In this document: piece after piece, positions 39,700 to 45,784 of the stretch | Layout of the letters: each line of letters opens with the position of its first letter | How positions within the stretch are numbered: the first letter of the stretch is position 1 | Assembly: GCA_013115135.1 (NCBI GenBank) | Contig: JABANP010000431.1 | Coordinates: 1-45,784, forward strand | Origin: Perkinsus olseni | Lineage: Eukaryota; Perkinsozoa; Perkinsida; Perkinsidae | Direction: 5' to 3' | Length of the DNA: 45,784 bases | Made by a program: the position numbers and the translations under genes | The notes under the pieces: model-generated | The model's input: only the letters and a program-made list of their open reading frames with translations | Told to the model about the DNA's origin: nothing | Database searches by the model: none

Positions 39700-41355
39700 G
39701 TTTTCAGCATTCGCGTTCTTCTCGTGTTCATTGGGGATTGAAGTGCAAAAAAGTGCTGCGGACAACGAAATCGAACATCCCATTTGCGAAGTTGAATTTT
39801 CCAGTGCCGCGAAATTGAAGGTTCCAAGGACCGCTCACGAATATTGAACGTTCGAATGTGAAATTGAAGTTCCTTATTGCGAAGTTGAAAGCTCCATCAT
39901 GTCGAAATTGAACTTATGAAGGGCTTACGTGCGGATTGGAAAGTCCCACCTGGAAATTGAATGTTCCACGTGCGGAATAGATATTCCCGTTTCAGATTCG
40001 TACATCCAACTTCGCTCGCCTCGGCGAATTTGATGATTCCACTGTCGAAGTAGATGTTAAAAAGGTGTAGGAGTAGCCAACCTAAGACCCAAGGTTTGAC
40101 CATAGGGCCTAAACCGACCAAAGCCAAGCATAACCAGAAGTATATCATGAGGGTTCCCGAGCTTACTGAGAGCCTTCTCATTGAACTGGTCGCAGACGTC
40201 GGGCTCGTTGTAACCAGTACCGAGTCCAGGAAGTTGAATCTGGATGATGCACCATATCACGAGTCACGGAGTTCACCGAGGCTCGTGATGAGACCTCGGT
40301 GAACCTCGTTGCCCAAAGTGGCAGCAGCGTCGGCACTGACGAATCGTCAGCGGAAGGGTCGCAATTCCCTCAACCAGGTGGAATAATCCATCAATTCCAC
40401 CCCGGGCGCACGCCGATTTAGCGCACAATCCATTGTGCTCAGGCCAATTTCCTTAACGAGTGTGGGATGGATCCAGCGAGATCACGCCGCTACGCTGCGC
40501 CCCATGCGATATTGCTCACAATTTCGGGTTATATTCACCTTTAAACTGGTTCCTCGGGATAATCCCTGGAGTTCCGCCTGTGTGATAAGCTCTTCCCTAT
40601 GAGAACTTCCAGCGTCTCGGTCAGTGGGCCACTGACAGTGAGCCTCACTGAGTGAGGCTCACTGAGTGAGCACTGACCGCTGTTTATTCATGAGTGGGGC
40701 ATTCAGGAATAGACTACGATCATTGATTCTCCGGCCACCGGAGTCGCGCATCCAGAATGCCACATACCACACATTCAGCAACAACCGTGCTATAGCGTAC
40801 AGAATGGCTTTGGCTGCCGCTATGGCTACAGTAGCATATCTCTACTGTCCATGGCACAGCCTCTACTGTGCCACCTACTTTACTGTGGGACTCCCACAGT
40901 GGGAGTGTCTCTACTCGAGACACTAAAGGGGACTAATTAAGGTAATTAGGGCACTGGGGTAACACTACTACTAAAGTACTGCTACTCTCATCTCATTCCT
41001 CTTGGGACGCAAGGGGATGCGTACGAGAATGTTTTCTTCGCTAAGAACTTAGACGGTGCTACCACATAGTGTGCGAGTCTGGGTCCTTTCGAATGATGTT
41101 CGGTTGGCTCAATCTTGAGCCGACTCTTTAGCTTTACAGTTCATTCGCCTCGAAATTCGAGCTCCTTCATCACTGCTAAAAGAACAATCACGATGATGAT
41201 GGTGATGCCATCACCGTGATGGATTATCATCCGTCTTCACGAATAAGCTGCTGGAAACAGCAATGACAAGTTGTCATTGACAACTAGCTTCTTACGGTGC
41301 CTTGAGCAGTTCATCTTGGTATGGTTGCACCTTAGGTTGCCCCAAGCCTTCCTCA
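39700..41355. other. Intergenic region rich in palindromes
   Basis: No supported gene. Odd palindromes at 40636-40664 (14-bp arms), 40882-40900 and 40890-40906 (overlapping), and an 11-bp inverted repeat with a 12-nt loop near 40270-40303. A segment at 39740-40010 repeats short GAAATTGAA/GAAGTTGAA phrases. Confidence 0.45.
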
Positions 41356-42133
41356 ATGACCATTCGCTTCCTTTTCGCCTCGCTCTCGATCACTTTGCAT
41401 CCTCAGGAAGTCATCGGCGGCAGCATTCTCTTCAGAAGGACACTCCAATACGACCCCGTTTTGTGTGACAACGATCTGGGCCCTGGTGGCAAGCGGTTTG
41501 ACCAGAAGCTTTGTCTGATAAAGAGCGTCGAGAACAGTAGAGAGGTGAGAAGCTCGGTAATGCCGATCAGTCGGAGCTGGTGTTTGTCAGATGTTGTTTA
41601 CAAAGGGCCTCACCCAGCGTCATGTCAGTGGCGAAGTCGTGCAGATCGAGACAACCAAGCCCGGACACGGAGGAAAAAACTCCAAAGATTTCACTTTGAT
41701 ACCTCAGAATGTTACCACCTATCGAAACTTCAAGTTCAAAGAGGGCTACATGTATGGTGACGCGAGATTAAAGTTCATGACTCTGACAGGAGGTCGACAG
41801 AGCCCTCATCGTCTGACGCTCACCCCACTCAACCCTATTCACCCTAAAGATGCTCGCGTGGTTGAAGGCCGCAGTTTTATCTCCTTGAACGGAGGTGTTA
41901 GACTGATAAAGGAATTCGACGGAACAGGAGATCTCAATTGGCGAATTTGCTATGAGGAAAAGGACAATGAGTACTGCAAACCGTCTGTGGTCGAAAAGAA
42001 CGAGTTCATCATCAAGAGCGCGGGCGAAAATTTCAAAGGAACGTTTTATGACCTCGACCCAGGTCATGACGAGCACATCATAATGTTGGCCAATTACCTC
42101 GATAAGACCGTCCTGTTGGTGAGACAGCAGTAG
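41356..42133 (+). CDS. Two-exon secreted protein of unknown function
   Basis: Exon 1 (41356-41544) begins MTIRFLFASLSITLHPQEV, a short signal peptide; exon 2 (41591-42133) starts right after TTTGTCAG. The intron (41545-41590, 46 nt, GTGAGA...CAG) is phase 0. Total 243 aa. The mature part contains CDNDLGPGGKRFDQKLC, a strand-rich centre (YRNFKFKEGYMYGDARLKF), NWRICYEEKDNEYC and a C-terminal EHIIMLANYLDKTVLLV. Four cysteines in the mature region. Exon 2 also starts with an ATG, so a shorter product is formally possible, but only the spliced form has a secretion signal. No family recognised. A 14-mer-like sequence lies about 20 bp upstream of the ATG. Confidence 0.62.
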
Positions 42134-43318
42134 TGGAAGATGCAACTCGGCGCACAGAGAACATGCATCTTGATGATGATGATGATGATGATGTGTTAAT
42201 CGATGCTGTTATGTGAAGCCCACAAATGTTGCGTCGAGGAGTCTCGTGAAAATTGAAGCCTGTGCCCAATATCTCTGACGGTCCCTCTCCTTTTGTGCTT
42301 TGATAAGCCTGGCTCGTCAAGCGGCCTGACCCAGGCCACACATCTCCCTCTCCAAGTTCTCCTCGAGCCCACTCCTACTCTCGCTGGCGCGAGTTGGCGA
42401 AGATGCACAGAGCATCATTCGCTGGGAGTAATATACTCAGTCCAACAAGTCTATGGTTTGTCAAACGTTAAGAACTTTGAGACTCGAAGCCTTTGAGTCA
42501 GAGGAGCTCAGTCTCTTGTCACGATGGGCTTCGCACAGGAAAAATATCCACTGCCAGTGGTAGGCCTACGGCAGTCAACGATCTTCGTGGAAACTGTTGC
42601 AAGGAGTGCCTCTCTTGACAAGCTATACTCAGAGAGTCACACGAAGCATCGAAACTGAGATTCCATTCTGGGAATGCTCTCTCTATGAACGGCTAGTGCC
42701 GCGCCATCCCGTTTTGTTGACTAGAGGGTTCTTCAGACCGGTGTTGGTCACTTGAAGGCGTTCTCATGGCCTAGGAATGGGTGTTTTGCGATGAGGGTCG
42801 GGCCAGGCAGGCTCACTATCATCGAAGATTCGACGTGACTGAGTGGAGGAGCTCCATTGAGGTCGTTTGCTCTTGCTGCAAAGCTGGAGAACCTACGATT
42901 CGTAGACTACGTCGTAGTTCAAGTCACGAACTTCGTAGTCCCTACGAAACGTGTCAACTTCTGGTTAAGAAACACTTTCATGTCATTGTGACAATAATAT
43001 TGTCGTGTTAGCCTTTCTCTATTGGTAGCGAGAATACGTTTCCCAGTGGGACATTCCCAGTGTTTGCCATGCTACACCATGCCTTACACCATGCCATGCT
43101 GCAGTGGCCTGTTAGTAGTAACACTCGCACTGGTTGACTCAACAACACCAGGGATGGACATACGAGTGAGTATAATCGGAATTAAAGCTTCTTCTTCTAT
43201 CCATTTCAGCCGATGGGCTGCAACCGTTGCAGCGCGAACATGGCCCCTGGCACTCCTCGCAAGCCCGTTTTTTGACCACAAAATTGGAGACAGCTTCGCG
43301 TGCCGCAGCCACACCGCG
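42134..43318. other. Intergenic region with an exon-like segment
   Basis: At 43110-43240 a frame encoding LALVDSTTPGMDIR is followed by GTGAGT...TTTCAG, a good short intron, and then CNRCSANMAPGTPRKPVF before a stop. A degenerate copy lies at 34490-34640. Short ATGATG repeats occur at 42173-42192. A full gene could not be assembled. Confidence 0.35.
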
Positions 43319-43654
43319 TCACGCGATACCCACTTCGGAGTATTCTGTATTGCTCGTTGACTTTGTTTCGTTCATATTCTTACATGACCACATGACGCTG
43401 CCGTAGCGCTGTGAAATTTTGAGAGGCGAACTGTCTGTCTTCATCGACATGACAATCGGCGGTGTTATTATCGCCTCTTGACTTGAGTTGCATCTATGGA
43501 AAATCGCACCAGTATCGCATCGATAATCATAGATTCGTCTCAAACGACTCTTGGCCTCTTTCTCGCAGTCAAAGTTTGTGTTGTCGTGTCGACTGTCGCT
43601 CGCCACGCAATGTATTGTGATATTGTCTGCTGCTAGGCTTGAGTGATCTACCAT
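43319..43654 (-). CDS. Small ORF of unknown function
   Basis: 111 aa from an ATG on the minus strand, with five cysteines (DCEKEAKSRLRRIYDYRC, FHRCNSSQEA, SCKNMNETKS). No signal peptide. Could be an exon of a larger secreted protein or chance. Confidence 0.25.
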   Translation of the reverse strand: MVDHSSLAADNITIHCVASDSRHDNTNFDCEKEAKSRLRRIYDYRCDTGAIFHRCNSSQEAIITPPIVMSMKTDSSPLKISQRYGSVMWSCKNMNETKSTSNTEYSEVGIA

Positions 43655-43798
43655 TCAACCGTGGATGATTCATTGAGATTGGATAATCGATTTAGATTCA
43701 CCTCTCCTATATCTGAGTATTGTGTTCCCTGGTTAACAGTTTGATTACCAAACGGTAGGTGTAATCTCATTTGCTCCTTCTCCCCAGTGTATCGTGTA

Positions 43799-44701
43799 AT
43801 GGTCCTCTTCCAACTCCCCCATCATTTCGAGGCCCTCCGTTGTATGGCCATCGAGAGGCTATGGTATGGTGAGCAGGGTAGGGAGCCGATGCATCACCTC
43901 ATGGGGGATATCATGGGGTACTGCAGGAAGGCAGAGCTGACCTTGGATTGCCCTACTGAAGAGATACTCGTTGATAAGCGAAATCCTGTTGCGGATTTTT
44001 CCTTCATCGATGACGGCATCCCATACCAACTTTGTCGCTCCGGCCAGAGTATCAAGTTGTACAGCGTCTCCACTACAGCCAACTGTGCACCCTCTTCCAC
44101 TGGGGTATCGACTCTCTGTACCGATGCCACCGAGTACGAAGCCTTCAAGTGCTACTACGATGAGGATACCCGGAAGCTGTATGTGTTGTATAATAATGGT
44201 GGTGTGTTATTACAACACGACATGGCTAGTGGGAAGACGGAGGAGCGTATCAGCATCCCTCATCTGGCTGCGTGTGGTGGAGAGACCGCGGGTATTGTTG
44301 TTGCCAGCGGATGCCTCTACGCTGGAAAGGGGTACTTTGACAAGCATCGAGTTTGTGATAAGATAGAATTTTTATGCGCGTTAGTTGGGAGCACGGAAGT
44401 GAGACCAGTCCATACCGTGCATAGACAGGGTCAGAGCTACGGTCCTTCTTTCGGCTGTTTCGCACTGGTGCCTGGCCATCCTCAAGCTGTCGATGCTCTC
44501 TACCAGTCCGGCGGGACATGGAAGTCAATTCGGATGGAGGTGACCAGATTGGCTAACCCGATGCTGTTCAGCACAGAGGCTGATGAACTGGTGAAGGCAC
44601 AGGGGATAGGAGGGTGTCTCCTGGGGAGGATACCAGGGCTGGGATCATTGCTGGTGTTCTCGGAGGATGGCCGCTACGTCCTACGCCATCATAGGGGATA
44701 G
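43799..44701 (+). CDS. Uncharacterised protein, possible propeller-like repeats
   Basis: 300 aa from the ATG at 43799. The frame extends upstream only through a GTG at 43787, next to a good acceptor (TTCTCCCCAG) with a matching donor GTAGGT at about 43756, so a spliced upstream exon is possible. The region from about 115 to 260 alternates short strands and loops (CYYDEDTRKLYVLYNNGGVLL, CLYAGKGYF, LYQSGGTWKSIRME, LLVFSEDGRYVL) in a way that recalls a beta-propeller, but no diagnostic motif is present. A TAG ends the frame at 44699-44701, yet the same frame stays open for 44 more protein-like codons to 44836 (WTVSYFAGSMGELRILKRY). It may be one mutation away from a longer gene, or the tail may be a separate exon. 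Confidence 0.55.
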   Translation: MVLFQLPHHFEALRCMAIERLWYGEQGREPMHHLMGDIMGYCRKAELTLDCPTEEILVDKRNPVADFSFIDDGIPYQLCRSGQSIKLYSVSTTANCAPSSTGVSTLCTDATEYEAFKCYYDEDTRKLYVLYNNGGVLLQHDMASGKTEERISIPHLAACGGETAGIVVASGCLYAGKGYFDKHRVCDKIEFLCALVGSTEVRPVHTVHRQGQSYGPSFGCFALVPGHPQAVDALYQSGGTWKSIRMEVTRLANPMLFSTEADELVKAQGIGGCLLGRIPGLGSLLVFSEDGRYVLRHHRG

Positions 44702-45784
44702 AGTAAGGTGGCGATTATTGCCAAGGTCGGGGAAACGACCTTCCCGGAAATATTTGACCACTGGACCGTCTCTTACTTCGCTGGGAGCATGGGTGAACTC
44801 CGCATCCTGAAACGCTATCACCCCTACCTTATGTAAGATGCGATGATCGGTATCCCCTATTTCGTACCTCTACTGCCCCAAGCTACTCAGGCAGCATCGT
44901 CGCCGTTAATATCTTATCATCGAATTTTTCTGAAGACTATCTCTCAATGACGCCATTACTGTGTCGTGTTACACAACTTTTGTATTCTAGTCGGCGAGTT
45001 GGGCACTGCTAGAATACAGCGACTCATATACGGCACGGCGAGTCAGTCGAGAAGATCATCTTCTGAGGAAGCGAATTGTTAGTGTAAAGTTAGTATGAGC
45101 TTAGATCCACTGTCTTATGTACACAATGCACAAATGTGCTGATGATGGGACTGCGACTGTCCGACTATGTCGGACCGACAGCCTGTCGCTTTTGGTTATC
45201 TCACTTTTCGAGGGTCTCGAACCGTTATGTCCAACATTACTCACTGTTACGTTCTCCTCCTTCGACTCGGTATGAGCGCTGATTCAGCGCCGCTGAACGA
45301 AAACTCGCTCACGTTGAACTGTTCGGCTTTCGTTGCAATTGATACTTCGTATGTCTCTTTCACTAGAGCAAAACGCAACAACGCGTATCCTATTATACGC
45401 CTGTTCCGACTTCGAAAATCACAGTAACAGGTGGAGTTGACGATGCCCGCCACGACTTATGCGTGAGCGAGAGTTGTGAGGTCGATAATCGCTCTATGTG
45501 CCATCCTGAAGACGGCTGTAGCTTGACTCAAGGGAAATGCCGATCACGGTAAAATAGTACATCGAAGAAGTTTCCTGCAATTAATCTTCCCGGGCAAAGA
45601 GCACAGTGACCATCGTCATCATCCGAGTTGTCGCCTCACAACCGCGGCAAGTTGTGATGAAACCCAATGATATACGGGTTTGGGTTGTACGGAGGATAGA
45701 AGTTTACCATATTCTTGTTTACATCATAACGGAAGACCCCTGCCACTAGGAAGAGCTCCTCCGATTTCTCGATAAAAGCATTGT
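44702..45784. other. Downstream region, no gene seen
   Basis: Apart from the 44-codon extension of the previous frame, no supported coding sequence or repeat is visible to the end of the window. Confidence 0.35.

Overview
The window looks like nuclear DNA of an intron-containing protist. Two mitochondrial protein genes are split by short GT-AG introns (39 to 950 nt). Intergenic space is wide and repeat-rich, minisatellites are common, there is an intact Ty3/gypsy-type LTR retrotransposon, and a small family of secreted proteins is repeated five times. The overall style fits an alveolate, most likely a Perkinsus-type parasite of molluscs. That is an inference from gene style, not a database result. 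No bacterial operons, CRISPR array or rRNA genes are visible.

Layout. 1-2786: no supported gene. 2787-7795: LTR retrotransposon with 167-bp LTRs that I read as identical, a 4-bp target duplication, gag, and pol (PR-RT-RNaseH-INT) reached by a probable -1 frameshift. 8908-9828: divergent secreted paralogue A. 10745-12193 (-): lysine-rich secreted protein. 12645-13182: 22-bp minisatellite. 13742-16716: nine-exon mitochondrial carrier of the SLC25A39/40 (Mtm1) type, with a 50-bp minisatellite in intron 4 and a 14-nt frame-breaking insertion in exon 6. 19629-20447 (B), 24544-25023 (C, truncated), 33127-33828 (D, -) and 38371-39183 (E, -): copies of the secreted family, sharing several hundred bp of upstream DNA in B, C and E. 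25822-26871 (-): another secreted protein, divergent from a five-exon QCR9-like complex III subunit at 27173-27926. 41356-42133: two-exon secreted protein. 43799-44701: uncharacterised protein with an in-frame stop followed by 44 more codons. Several weaker exons are listed with low confidence.

How the parts relate. The two conserved genes both serve mitochondria (solute import and the bc1 complex). Most other intact reading frames start with a signal peptide and have no recognised domain, so the region reads as a nursery of lineage-specific secreted proteins spread by segmental duplication and broken by mobile DNA.

The most unusual signal is a population of about twenty odd palindromes: perfect or near-perfect inverted repeats with 8-35 bp arms separated by exactly one base. 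They have unrelated sequences, they cluster, they sit at the breakpoints of the duplicated upstream regions, and the 14-nt insertion in the carrier exon has the same geometry. A second unexplained signal is a recurring 14-mer, GTATCWTAGGTTGA, in introns and upstream regions in both orientations.
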